This document shows, piece after piece, positions 17,890 through 28,627 of a stretch of 64,000 bases of DNA (positions are counted from its first letter, which is position 1; every line of letters begins with the position of its first letter). This stretch comes from JADGRB01 sp963835825. GTDB lineage: Bacteria > Myxococcota_A > Polyangia > Fen-1088. The notes below the pieces were generated by a model. It was not told the origin of the DNA and did no database searches. It saw only the letters and a list, made by a program, of their open reading frames with translations. Where the stretch lies: NCBI GenBank assembly GCA_963835825.1, contig CAWIGZ010000001.1:1550001-1614000 (forward strand). The letters run 5' to 3'. A program made the position numbers and the translations under genes.

Positions 17890-19989
17890 GTGGATTCGCT
17901 GACGCTCGCGGTGGCGACGCCGGTTCACGGCGGCGGTCTCGATCTGCTCACCGAGCTGGCGCTGATCATGTGCGTCGCCGCGGTCACGACGGCGCTGTTC
18001 CAGCGGCTCAAGCAGCCGGTGGTGCTCGGCTACCTGCTGGCGGGGATGCTGGTCGGGCCGCATCTGGCCATCCCGCTGTTCGCCGACGAGAGGTCGGCGC
18101 GGGAGCTCTCCGAGCTGGGCGTGGTGCTGCTGATGTTTTCGCTGGGCCTCGAGTTCAGCTTGCGGAAGTTGATTCGCGTCGCGCCGACCTCCGGCGTCGT
18201 CGCCGTCATCGAGTGCAGCTTGATGATCTCGGTCGGCTACCTGGTCGGCCGCGCCTTCGGCTGGAGCGTCTACGAGAGCCTCTTCGGCGGCGCCGCCATC
18301 GCCATCTCCAGCACGACCATCATCGTGAAGGCCTTCGCCGAGCAGAAGATCCCCCGCGCCCGCTCCGAGATCGTCTTCGGGATTCTGGTCGTCGAGGACC
18401 TGATCGCCATCCTTCTTCTCGCCTTCCTGACCGCCGCAGCTTCGGGGGCCCGCCTGGACGGAGCCGCCCTGGTGCGCACGGTCGGACGGCTGGCGGGATT
18501 CCTGGCGGCGCTCCTGGCGGCGGGGATGCTGATCGTTCCACGGCTGGTGCGCGCGGTCGTGCGGCTTCGTCGTTCCGAGACCACCGTGGTCGCCGCGGTG
18601 GGGCTCTGCTTCGCGTTCGCGCTCCTGGCCCGCAAGATGGGCTACTCGGTGGCGCTGGGGGCCTTCCTCTGCGGGGCGCTGGTGGCCGAGTCGGGGGCCG
18701 GCAAGCTCGTCGGGGAGCGCGTCGAGCCGGTGCGCGATCTGTTCGCCGCCGTCTTCTTCGTGTCGGTCGGGATGTTGATCGATCCCCGGCTCATCTGGGC
18801 GCACGCCGGGACCGTGCTGGCGCTGACCGCCGTCGTCGTCGTCGGCAAGCTGGTCGGTGTCAGCGTCGGGGCCTTCGTCGCCGGCTACGGGGTTCCGACG
18901 GCGGTGCAGACGGCGCTCTCCCTCGGGCAGATCGGGGAGTTCTCCTTCATCATCGCGGGCGTCGGCCTGTCACTGGGCGTGACGCGCAGTTTTCTCTACC
19001 CGGTCGCGGTCGCCGTCTCGGCGCTGACGACCTTGCTGACGCCGTTTCTGATCCGGGCCTCCGGACAGGTCGGCGCGCTCGTCGATCGCAAGCTGCCGCA
19101 CACCCTGCAGACCTACGCGACGCTCTATGGCGCCTGGGTTCAGGGGCTTCGCTCCACCGCCGAGCGCCGGACCGTCTGGTCGCGCATTCGCCGGCGGGCG
19201 AAGCTGCTGGTTCTCGATGCGGCGCTCTGCGCGGCGATCGTGATCGCCGGATCGTTGTCGGCGCGGGGCCTGGGGCGGTGGGCCGCCCGGGTGGCGGGGA
19301 TCGGCCCCGCGGTGGCCAGGGTGGCGCTGATCGCGGCGACGCTGGCGCTGCTGTTCCCGTTCGTGCTGGGAGCGGTGCGGATGGCGCGCGCCCTCGCTCT
19401 CGAGCTGGCGGCCGAGGCGCTGCCCGCGCCGAGCGGCAAGCAGACGCTCGATCTGGCGGCGGCGCCCCGCCGCGCGCTGGTGGTGACGCTGCAGATCGCG
19501 ATCCTCCTCGTCGCCGGCGTGCCGCTGGTGGCGGTCACGCAGCCGTTCCTCCCTCGGTTCGAGGGGATGGCGCTCCTGCTGCTCTCGCTGGCGTTGCTGG
19601 TGGTGGCGCTCCTGCGCAGCGCCAGCGAGCTCCAGGGACACGTGCGGGCCGGCGCCCAGGTGTTCCTCGAGGCGCTGGCGGCCCAGAGCGGGCTCGACGC
19701 CAGTGACGCGGCGGCGCCCAATGGCGGTGATGGGCAATCGGTCGCCGCCGAGCTGCCGGGCCTGGGCAATGCGCGGGCGTTTCGCCTGAGCGCCGACTCC
19801 CGGGTCATCGGCCGCACGCTCCGCCAGCTCGACCTGCGCGGGCTGACGGGCGCGACGGTGATCGCCATCGATCGCGAGCCGGCGGACGTCGTCTATCCCA
19901 CCGCCGACGAGATCCTGCGGCCGGGCGACACCCTGGTGGTCACCGGCGCCGCCGGCGCGGTCGAGGCGGCCCAGGAGCTGCTTCGCTGA
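17890..19989 (+). CDS. CPA2 monovalent cation:proton antiporter (KefB/RosB-like)
   Basis: 699 residues from GTG, intact frame. About 13 transmembrane helices carry CPA2 hallmarks: QPVVLGYLLAGMLVGP, ELGVVLLMFSLGLEFSLRKL, ISSTTIIVKAF, FGILVVEDLIAILLL (ion-binding acidic residues) and LSLGQIGEFSFIIAG. An unusual cluster of three or four further helices at about 435-580 precedes a TrkA-C-like cytoplasmic domain (SRVIGRTLRQLDLRGLTGAT to EILRPGDTLVVTG). No NAD-binding RCK_N domain is seen, unlike KefB/C. It probably exchanges K+ or Na+ for protons. A weak GGGG ribosome site precedes the start. Confidence 0.88.
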   Translation: MDSLTLAVATPVHGGGLDLLTELALIMCVAAVTTALFQRLKQPVVLGYLLAGMLVGPHLAIPLFADERSARELSELGVVLLMFSLGLEFSLRKLIRVAPTSGVVAVIECSLMISVGYLVGRAFGWSVYESLFGGAAIAISSTTIIVKAFAEQKIPRARSEIVFGILVVEDLIAILLLAFLTAAASGARLDGAALVRTVGRLAGFLAALLAAGMLIVPRLVRAVVRLRRSETTVVAAVGLCFAFALLARKMGYSVALGAFLCGALVAESGAGKLVGERVEPVRDLFAAVFFVSVGMLIDPRLIWAHAGTVLALTAVVVVGKLVGVSVGAFVAGYGVPTAVQTALSLGQIGEFSFIIAGVGLSLGVTRSFLYPVAVAVSALTTLLTPFLIRASGQVGALVDRKLPHTLQTYATLYGAWVQGLRSTAERRTVWSRIRRRAKLLVLDAALCAAIVIAGSLSARGLGRWAARVAGIGPAVARVALIAATLALLFPFVLGAVRMARALALELAAEALPAPSGKQTLDLAAAPRRALVVTLQIAILLVAGVPLVAVTQPFLPRFEGMALLLLSLALLVVALLRSASELQGHVRAGAQVFLEALAAQSGLDASDAAAPNGGDGQSVAAELPGLGNARAFRLSADSRVIGRTLRQLDLRGLTGATVIAIDREPADVVYPTADEILRPGDTLVVTGAAGAVEAAQELLR

Positions 19990-20043
19990 CGGGTGCGTCC
20001 GCCGATGGTGACTTCGCGGGCGGCGGTGCTATTCTCCGCGGCC

Positions 20044-21193
20044 ATGGAAATCGGCCCCCTGCGAGAGCGCGTGTCGAAGCTTCAGAGCCGACTCGAGGTT
20101 CTCCGGGGGCATCTTTGACATCGACGGCAAAAAACGTCGGATAGCGGAGCTCGACGAGCAGACCGGGGCCGAAGGGTTCTGGAACGCCGCCGACAAGGCG
20201 CAGATCGTCCTGCGCGAGCAGGCGCGGCTCAAGTCCACGGTGGACGGCTTCGAGACGCAGAGCAAGACGCTCGAGGACGCGGGCGTGCTCATCGACATGG
20301 CCGACGAGGCCAAGGACGAGGCGACCGCGGTCGAGGCGGCCGGCACGCTGACCGGGATCGAGGAGGCCGTCTCCAAGATCGAGTTCGCGCGCATGCTGTC
20401 GGGACCCTACGACCGGCAGGGGGCGCTGGTCAGCGTCAACGCCGGCGCCGGCGGCACCGAGAGCCAGGACTGGGCCGAGATGCTGCTGCGCATGTACGCC
20501 CGCTGGGCCGAGCGCAAGGGGTTCAAGCTGGAGGAGCTGGACCGGCAGCCCGGCGACGAGGCGGGAATCAAGAGCGCCACCATCAGCGTCGACGGGGAGT
20601 GGGCCTACGGCTGGCTGCGCGCCGAGGCCGGCGTGCACCGGCTGGTGCGCATCTCGCCGTTCGACGGGCAGGCGCGGCGGCACACGTCGTTCGCCAGCGT
20701 CTTCATCTATCCGGACATCGACGAGACCATCAAGGTCGAGATCGACGACAAGGATCTGCGCATCGACGTCATGCGGTCGGGCGGCGCCGGCGGCCAGCAC
20801 GTCAACAAGACGGAGTCGGCGGTGCGGGTCACGCACATCCCGACCGGGATCGCCGTGCACTCCGACGGCGAGCGCTCGCAGCACAAGAACAAGTCGACCG
20901 CCATGCGCATCCTGCGCTCGAAGCTGTTCGAGGTCGAACAGAAGAAGCAGGAGGAGAAGATGGGCAACATCCACGCCCAGAAGAAGGCGATCGAGTGGGG
21001 GAGCCAGATCCGATCGTACGTGCTGGCCCCCTACAAGCAGGCGAACGACCACCGGACGGGCCTGAAGGTCAGCAACGTGGACGCCGTGCTGGACGGCGAT
21101 CTCGACCAGTTCATGGTGGCCATGCTGCTGGAGCTGGCCGGCGATCCGACGGCCCACGCCAAGGCCCCGCCGCCGGGTGAGGATGAGGTGTGA
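20044..21193 (+). CDS. prfB: Peptide chain release factor 2 with programmed +1 frameshift
   Basis: The ATG at 20044 opens 24 sense codons, then TGA at 20116. Reading continues after a +1 step at CTT-T-GAC. The mature protein has the stop-codon recognition tripeptide SPF (VRISPFDGQARR) and the catalytic GGQ loop (SGGAGGQHVNKTES). Length is about 382 residues, normal for RF2. RF2 reads UAA and UGA, so its own UGA senses low RF2: the classical autoregulation. 1150 bases minus the skipped one is 383 codons. Unlike the other breaks in this window, this one has the full known recoding signal and is certainly natural. Confidence 0.97.
20104..20119 (+). promoter_or_regulatory. prfB programmed +1 frameshift signal
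   Basis: CGGGGGCATCTTTGAC: a G-rich Shine-Dalgarno-like stretch three bases before the slippery CTT, then in-frame TGA followed by C. The spacing is identical to that of the Escherichia coli site. Confidence 0.95.
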
Positions 21194-21302
21194 TTCGCTC
21201 ACACAGTTGAAACAAATCTGTGGATCTGTGGATTAACTTGGGAAACCGACGCAACTGCGCGATGTTAGCGAGCCGCGGGTTGTTGATAGCTCGTGGAGAG
21301 AA

Positions 21303-22875
21303 ATGGCCGACGAACGAGAGCTGATCGAAGAACGCCAAAAAAAGGTCGCGGAAATTCGCGCCCTTGGTGGAAATCCGTACGCCAACGGCTTCGTTCCGAC
21401 GCACACGGCGGCCGAGATCCTGGCCAAGTTTTCCGGCGTGACGCCGCCACCGCCCCCCGCCGGGGATGACGGAAAGTCGGGCCCGCCGCTGCTCAGCGAC
21501 GATGACTTCGCGGTGGCCGGACGCATCGTGGATTTCCGCGTCGTTCGGGAAGATGGCCTTCGCCAAGCTCCTGGACCGCAGCGGGCAGATCCAGGTTCAG
21601 GTCCGGAAGGATCTGCTCGGCGAGGCCGAGTTCGCGCTCTGGAAGAAGGCGGAGCGCGGCGACTTCATCGGCGTCGTCGGCAGCCCGGCGATCATGAAGA
21701 CCGGCGAGCTGACCATCGTGGCCGAGAGCGTGCGCATCCTGACCAAGGCGACCCGCCCGCTGCCCGAGAAATTCCACGGCCTGTCGGACACCGAGGTCCG
21801 CTACCGCCAGCGCTACGTCGACCTGGTGGCCAACCCCGAGGTGCGCGAGGTGTTCCGGAAGCGCAGCGCCATCGTGCGCAGCCTTCGCGGCTTTCTGGAC
21901 GCCCGCGGCTTCCTCGAGGTGGAGACGCCGATGCTGCACGGGATCGTCGGCGGCGCCGCGGCCAAGCCGTTCAAGACGCACCACAACGCGCTCGACCTCG
22001 ATCTCAACATGCGGATCGCGCCCGAGCTGCACCTCAAGCGGCTGGTCGTCGGCAGCTTCGAGCGGGTCTACGAGATCGGCCGCAACTTCCGCAACGAGGG
22101 GCTGTCGCGCCAGCACAACCCCGAGTTCACGATGCTGGAGTTCTACCAGGCCTACGCCACCTACGCCGACCTGATGGCGCTCACCGAGACGCTGTTCCGC
22201 GAGCTCTCCCGGGAGATCGCCGGCGGCGAGGAGATCGTCTATCAAGGCCAGAAGGTCAGCTTCGCCGGCGACTGGCCGCGGATTCCGATGAAGGACGCCA
22301 TCGTCACCGCCTCGGGCGCTGGGCTGCTGCCGTCGGGGCTCGAGCGCGCGGTCCTCGACGACGGCGCGGCGCTGTCGAAGTGGCTGGGCGAAAGCGGGCT
22401 CACCGACGGCAAGAACGAGCTGGGCGCGGTGCTGCGCAAGGCGGAGTCGCACGGCGAGCGGGTCGGCGCGCTGTTCGACTACGCCGGTGAAAAGGCGCTC
22501 CCCGCCGATCGCCCCGCCTTCGTCACCGAGTACCCGGCGGAGACCTCGCCGCTGTCGCGCCGCAACGACGCCGATCCCTCGCGCGTCGATCGCTTCGAGC
22601 TCTTCATCGTCGGTCGCGAGCACGCCAACGCCTTCTCCGAGCTGAACGATCCCGCCGATCAGCGGGCGCGATTTCAGGCGCAGGTCGACGCCAAGGCGCT
22701 CGGGCGCGACGAGACGATGGACTACGACGAGGACTACTGCCGGGCGCTCGAGTACGGGCTGCCGCCGACGGCGGGGGAGGGGATCGGGATCGATCGCCTG
22801 GCCATGTTGCTCACCGATCAGCCGTCGATCCGCGACGTGATCCTGTTCCCCCTGCTCCGCCCAGAGCGGGACTAG
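21303..22875 (+). CDS. lysS: Class II lysyl-tRNA synthetase (one frame break)
   Basis: ATG start; 523 residues after correction. An N-terminal OB fold (FAKLLDRSGQIQVQVRKDL) binds the anticodon. Class II motif 2 is FERVYEIGRNFRNEG with SRQHNPEFTMLE, and motif 3 is GIGIDRLAMLLTD, followed by the typical end DVILFPLLRPE. One extra base near 21542 breaks the frame just before GKMAFAKLL. 1573 minus one is 524 codons. An internal segment (SGAGLLPSGLERAVLDDGAA to GERVGALFDYAGE) corresponds to the flexible insertion of bacterial LysRS. Confidence 0.95.
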
Positions 22876-22885
22876 GTCGCACCCG

Positions 22886-24541
22886 ATGTTGCAGCCGGGG
22901 TTCGAGTGGTTCATCGCCTGGCGCCATCTCCGCGATCCGGAGCGCCGCTCGCGCCGCACGCTGGTGGTCGGGCTGGCGGCGCTCGCCGTCGGAGGGCTCT
23001 GCTTCCTGGCGGCCGCCCTGGTCCCGCGTTTCATGCACCTCCATGCGCGCGCGCCGGGCGAATGGATGGAGGTCCACCCGCTGCTGATCGTCGAGCGGCT
23101 GCGCACGACCGGCATGATCGCGGTGGCGGTCGGCCTCTTGCTGACGCTGCTGGGGGCGCTGTTCGCCACCTTCACGGTCTTCACGGCCGTCTCGATCTTC
23201 GGGGTGTTCCTCGGCACCGGCGCGCCCATCATCGCGCTCTCCGTGATGTCCGGGTTCGAGGCCGACCTCAAGGGGAAGATCCGCGCCACCAAGGCCGACG
23301 TGGTGATCGAGACCGGCGACGAGCGCCCCTTCACCCACTGGGAGGACGTCGACCGAAAGATCGCCGGCATCCCGAACGTCGTCGGGTCGATGCCGTACAT
23401 CGAGACCGAGGTGATCATCAAGCACGCCACCAACCCGGCCGGGATGGGCATCATCCTGCGGGGGATCGATCCGGCGCGCGCCCCCTACGTCCTCGGGCTC
23501 GCGCGCACGATGCAGGAGGGGAAGATCTCCTATCTGCAGCACCCCGAGCAGATCCCCACCGACGACGGCGATTTCGACGGCGGGGGCGGCGACAGCAACG
23601 GCAACGGCCCGCTCCCGCCCGAGAAGACGCCCGGCGACGGCAGCGCCCTGCAGGGTCTGCCGAAGGGATTGTCACCGGGGGCCCCGGCCCAGTCGGCGAA
23701 GGAACGCGGGAAAGCCGGCGCCCCGGCGCCCTTGCCGCCCCGGCCGGTGGTCCCGGGCATCCTCCTCGGCGACGAGCTGTACCAGCACACGTTGCGCGTC
23801 TTCGTCGGCAGCGAGGTCGACATCGCCTGCCCGATGTGCGGCGTCGGGCCGATGGGGCCGATGCCCAAGCTGAAGCCGTTCCGCGTGGCCGGGCACTTCT
23901 ACACCGGCATGTACGAGTTCGACTCCAAGCTGGCCTACGTCAACCTGCGCGACGCCCAGAAGTTCCTCGGCACGCCGGGGGAGGTGACCGGGATCGAGAT
24001 TCGCACCACCACGCCCGAGGCGGCGCGCGACGTCGCCGACGAGATCGCCCGGCGCCTCGGCTCCGGCTACGAGGTCCGGACCTGGGAGGAGCTCAATCGC
24101 GGACTCTTCGCGGCGCTGAAGCTAGAGAAGGTGGCGATGTTCGTGGTGCTCACCTTCATCGCGCTGGTGGCGTCGTTCTCCATCGTCTCCAACCTGATCA
24201 TGCTGGTGACCGAGAAGGCGCGGGAGGTGGCGATCCTCAAGTCGATGGGGGCGCGCGACGGCGCCATCCTGCGCGTCTTCTTCGCCGAGGGGCTCTACAT
24301 CGGTCTGCTCGGCCTGGTGCTGGGGCTGGGCCTGGGCGTCGGGGGCTGCCTGCTGTTGTCGCACTACGGGCTGCCGCTCGATCCCGACGTCTATTACATC
24401 CAGAAGCTGCCGGTGGTCATGCGCGCCAGCGAGATCGCGGCGGTCAATCTGGCGGCGCTCGGCCTCTGCTGCCTGGCGACCCTCTATCCGGCGATGCTCG
24501 CCTCTCGCATGCGCCCGGTCGACGGCCTGCGATACGAATGA
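22886..24541 (+). CDS. LolC/LolE-like lipoprotein-releasing permease, enlarged
   Basis: 551 residues, intact frame, 10 bp after lysS. The family core is clear: VFLGTGAPIIALSVMSGFEA (first core helix), a periplasmic MacB-like domain, and the last three helices with KAREVAILKSMGARDGAILR and a final MLASRMRPVDGLRYE. Two extra hydrophobic helices precede the core (residues about 22-45 and 75-100). The periplasmic part holds a 60-residue Gly/Pro/Ala-rich insert near residue 230 and a CxxC pair (ACPMCGVG). It pairs with the LolD-type ATPase downstream to extract outer-membrane lipoproteins. About 150 residues longer than ordinary LolC/E. No second permease gene is present, so the complex may be a homodimer. 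Confidence 0.85.
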   Translation: MLQPGFEWFIAWRHLRDPERRSRRTLVVGLAALAVGGLCFLAAALVPRFMHLHARAPGEWMEVHPLLIVERLRTTGMIAVAVGLLLTLLGALFATFTVFTAVSIFGVFLGTGAPIIALSVMSGFEADLKGKIRATKADVVIETGDERPFTHWEDVDRKIAGIPNVVGSMPYIETEVIIKHATNPAGMGIILRGIDPARAPYVLGLARTMQEGKISYLQHPEQIPTDDGDFDGGGGDSNGNGPLPPEKTPGDGSALQGLPKGLSPGAPAQSAKERGKAGAPAPLPPRPVVPGILLGDELYQHTLRVFVGSEVDIACPMCGVGPMGPMPKLKPFRVAGHFYTGMYEFDSKLAYVNLRDAQKFLGTPGEVTGIEIRTTTPEAARDVADEIARRLGSGYEVRTWEELNRGLFAALKLEKVAMFVVLTFIALVASFSIVSNLIMLVTEKAREVAILKSMGARDGAILRVFFAEGLYIGLLGLVLGLGLGVGGCLLLSHYGLPLDPDVYYIQKLPVVMRASEIAAVNLAALGLCCLATLYPAMLASRMRPVDGLRYE

Positions 24542-24543
24542 CA

Positions 24544-24566
24544 TGGGAACCCTGAGAGGGTTCCCA
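24544..24566. terminator. Hairpin 1 after the lolE-like gene
   Basis: TGGGAACCCT, loop GAG, AGGGTTCCCA: a perfect 10-bp stem three bases after the stop codon. It has no T-tract, so it may slow polymerase or stabilise the mRNA end rather than fully terminate. Confidence 0.5.
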
Positions 24567-24580
24567 ACCCCTCCCGCGAT

Positions 24581-24611
24581 GGGCGAGAGCGAGCAAAGCT
24601 CGCTCTCGCCC
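24581..24611. terminator. Hairpin 2 after the lolE-like gene
   Basis: A perfect 14-bp stem (24581-24594 with 24598-24611) with loop AAA. Together with the hairpin 15 bases upstream it forms a tandem structure inside what should be one lolE-lolD operon. No T-tract follows. Confidence 0.5.
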
Positions 24612-24730
24612 GACGCGATCAACGTTTCGCGAGGCTTGGGGCAACCTCCGGCAAGTGCGCGGAGTCTCAGGAAATAAGGCCCATGGCGTCGTTGACACCC
24701 GAGGGGGCGCCGACTAATTTGGCGCACCCC

Positions 24731-25457
<727 letters not shown>

Positions 25458-25472
25458 CCGGCGCCCCGCCCA

Positions 25473-28000
25473 ATGAGCCTCCGCCGTTTCACCGTCGCTG
25501 CCGCGATCCTGCTCGCCCTCCTCGGCCCGAGGGCCCGCGTCCAGGCCCAGGCGCAAGACAAATCGGACGACAAGTCGGACGAGAAGTCGGGCGACAAGTC
25601 GGACGACAACGCGGGCGAGAACGAAAAGCCGGCCGAGGTGAAGCCGGCCGCGCCGGCGCCGAACCTGAAGGTGGTGAAGGTCTCGTTCCGCGGCAACCGG
25701 AAGGTCGAGGACGACGCCATCAAGGTGAACCTCAAGACCGCCCCCGGCGTGACGTTGACGCAGGAGATGGTGCGCGACGACGTGCGCGCCATCTGGAAGA
25801 TGGGCTACTTCGAGGACATCGAGGTGGAGGTCAGCGAGAGCAAGAACAGGGCGCAGCCGGGCAGCATCGTCACCTTCGTCCTCAAGGAAAAGCCGGCCAT
25901 CAACAAGATCTACGTGGCCGGCAACGACGAGGTCTCGCTGTCGAAGATCAACGAGGTCCTCGACATCAAGAAGGACCAGATCCTCGACCTCGCCAAGATC
26001 AAGAAGAACGTCGAGAAGATCAAGGACGCCTACGTCGAAAAGGGCTTCTACATGGCGGAGGTCTCGTACGAGATCAAACGCGACGGCAGCGCGACGGTCG
26101 ACGTCTGGTTCCACATCCGCGAGAACAGCAAGGTCGAGGTGCGGCGGGTGAACTTCGTCGGCAACCAGGCGATGTCCGACGACGAGCTGCGCGGGGTCAT
26201 CTCGACGCAGGAGGGGAACATCCTCTCGATCCTCACCTCGGCCGGGACCTACCGCGAGGACGTCTTCCAGCGCGACCTCCTCCTCATCCAGGCGCACTAC
26301 TGGGACCACGGCTACGTGCAGGTGAAGGTCGGCAACCCGCTCGTCGAGCTGTCGCCCGACAAGCAGTCGATGTACATCACCATCAACATCGACGAGGGGC
26401 CGCAGTACCGCCTCGGCAAGGTCGACGTCACCGGCGACCTGCTGATGCCGCGGGAGTTCTTCCTGTCGCGGGTCTCCGTCAAGCCCGGCGAGATCTTCAA
26501 CCGCTCCAAGCTGTCGGACGACCTGCAGAAGCTGACCGACTACTACAAGGACCGCGGCTACGCCTACGTCAACGCCTCCCCCTCGACGCCGGTCAACGAG
26601 AAGACGCGCACGGTCGACGTCTTCTTCGAGATTCAAAAGGGTCGAGCTGGTCACCGTCAACCGGATCAACATCCGCGGCAACAACAAGACCCGCGACAAG
26701 GTGATCCGCCGCGAGCTGCGCCTCGCCGAGGGCGACATCTACAACCAGTCGCTGCTCGACTACTCGAAGAAGCGCGTCAACGCGCTCGGCTACTTCGAGA
26801 AGGTCGAGATGTCGACCAAGCGCGAGCAGTCCGACGACAAGCTGGACGTCAACTTCGAGGTCGCCGAGCGACCCACCGGGACGTTCCAGATCGGCGCCGG
26901 ATTCTCGTCGGTCGAGAACTTCATCGCCCAGGCCCAGATCTCGCAGAACAACCTGTTCGGCCGCGGGCAGCTCCTCACGCTGCAGGCCCAGCTCTCCAGC
27001 CTCCGCCAGCTCTTCTTGCTGCAGTTCCAGGACCTCTACTTCCTCGACACCAACTGGACCTTCGGGTTCAACCTGTTCAAGCAGGACCAGTTCCTCTACT
27101 CGTTCATCCGCGTCTTCGAAGGGCGGCAGCCTCACCTGGGGCTACCTCCTGGCCGAGGACCTGCGGCTCCTGCTCACCTACAAGCTGGAGCAGGTCGGCA
27201 TCGGGACCAACACCTTCGGGTTCGGCGGCGGCCTGTTCGGGACCCCGACCATCGGCGTCCCCATCACCACCAGCGGGATCGCCAACCTGTTCCGCTCGGG
27301 GATCACCTCGTCGATCCGCGTCGACGCTGTCGTACGACTCGCGCAACGACCGCATGTTCCCCAGCCGCGGCTGGTACAACACCATCTCCGCCGAGATCGC
27401 CGATCCCGACGTGACGTTCTCTCAGAACATCTTCACCCGCTATGAAGGGGTGACGCGCTTCTTCTATCCGCTCTGGGGGCCCGTTCGTCTTCCGCGCCAA
27501 GCTGGAAGGGGACCTCATCGCCAGCCGCGACCCGCGCGGCGTGCCGATCTTCGAGCGCTACTTCACGGGCGGCATCTACAACATCCGCGGGTTCTCTCCG
27601 CTGTCGCTGGGGCCGGTCATCCGGTCGCTGTCGTCGCAGGCCCCCGACGGCTCGCTGAACACCTTCCTGGTCGGCGGCAACGTCCAGGTCATCGCCAACG
27701 CCGAGATCGAGTTCCCCATCTTCGACAAGGTCGGGATCCGCGGCGTCGTGTTCGCCGACGCGGGGCAACGCCTTCAACCTGGAAGATCAGTACTGCAAGC
27801 TCACGCCGTTCAACGTCGACGACAGCAAGAACCCCTGCCTCGGCCCGCTCGACATCAACGCCTACCGCGCCAGCTGGGGGTTCGGTTTCCGCTGGTTCTC
27901 GCCCATCGGCCCGCTCCGGTTCGAGTGGGGCATCCCGTTCTGGACTCTCCCCGGCGAGCAGCCCATCGTCTTCGAATTCACAATCGGCAACTTTTTCTAG
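25473..28000 (+). CDS. bamA: Outer membrane protein assembly factor BamA (five frame breaks)
   Basis: 840 residues after correction. A signal peptide (MSLRRFTVAAAILLALLG) and a charged spacer of repeated DKSD units precede five POTRA domains (LKVVKVSFRGNRKVEDDAIK opens the first). The 16-strand barrel then shows the lid motif IRGF (IYNIRGFSPLSLG) and a C-terminal FEFTIGNFF ending in Phe, the outer-membrane sorting signal. Extra bases lie at 26640-26643, 27121-27123, near 27324, at 27477-27480 and 27763-27765. 2528 minus five is 841 codons. It folds beta-barrels into the outer membrane, with Skp encoded next. Confidence 0.95.
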
Positions 28001-28076
28001 ATGTACCCGAGGCAACCGTGCTGTCAAGCAAGCCGTGCCCCGGTGAAGGAGATCGCACAAATGTCAACGGCCGGTG

Positions 28077-28622
28077 ATGCAAATGTCATCGTCCTTGCTG
28101 GTTCTGGTCCTCTTGCTCGGGTCGTCGGCGGCGTTCGCCGAGGAGTTCAAGATCGGGTTCGTCGACATGCAGCGCGCCCTCAACGAGACCGACGACGGCC
28201 GCAAGGCCAAGGCGGCGCTCAAGAAGGTGTTCGATCAGAAGCAAAAGGAGCTCGACGAGCAGCAGGCGGCGCTCAAGAAGGACATCGAGGACCTCGACAA
28301 GAAGCGGACGCTTCTGCCGCCCGATCAGGTGCGCCAGAAGGAGGGCGAGCTTCAGGTGCGGATGCAAAAGGTGCAGCAGACCTACCTGCGCCACCAGCAG
28401 GATCTCTCCGCCAAGGAGCAGGAGGCGACCGCCAAGATCTACGAGCGCATGAACAAGATCATCGCCAAGATCGCCGCCTCGGAGAACTTCTCGATGATCG
28501 CGGACAAGTCGGCGCTGGTGTTCGCCAAGCCGCACCTCGATCTCACCAGCGAGCTCATTCGCCGCTACAACAGCGGTGAGGGGGCCGAGGCGGGCGCCAA
28601 GGCACCGGCAGCGAAGAAGTAG
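28077..28622 (+). CDS. skp: Periplasmic chaperone Skp/OmpH
   Basis: 181 residues: signal peptide (LLVLVLLLGSSAAFA), then KIGFVDMQRALNETDDGRKA, the conserved start of OmpH proteins, and a long Lys/Glu/Gln coiled coil that forms the tentacles. It escorts unfolded outer-membrane proteins to BamA. The start is debatable. A strong AAGGAG site lies nine bases before an out-of-frame ATG at 28061, whose use would need a +1 shift before 28090. The ATG at 28077 has no good ribosome site but gives a clean signal peptide. Confidence 0.88.
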   Translation: MQMSSSLLVLVLLLGSSAAFAEEFKIGFVDMQRALNETDDGRKAKAALKKVFDQKQKELDEQQAALKKDIEDLDKKRTLLPPDQVRQKEGELQVRMQKVQQTYLRHQQDLSAKEQEATAKIYERMNKIIAKIAASENFSMIADKSALVFAKPHLDLTSELIRRYNSGEGAEAGAKAPAAKK

Positions 28623-28627
28623 GCCAC

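Noticed and set aside
18040..18070. GGG-C as a sufficient frameshift signal
   Set aside because: The antiporter reads through an in-frame GGG-C here with no shift, so the tetramer alone cannot force one.
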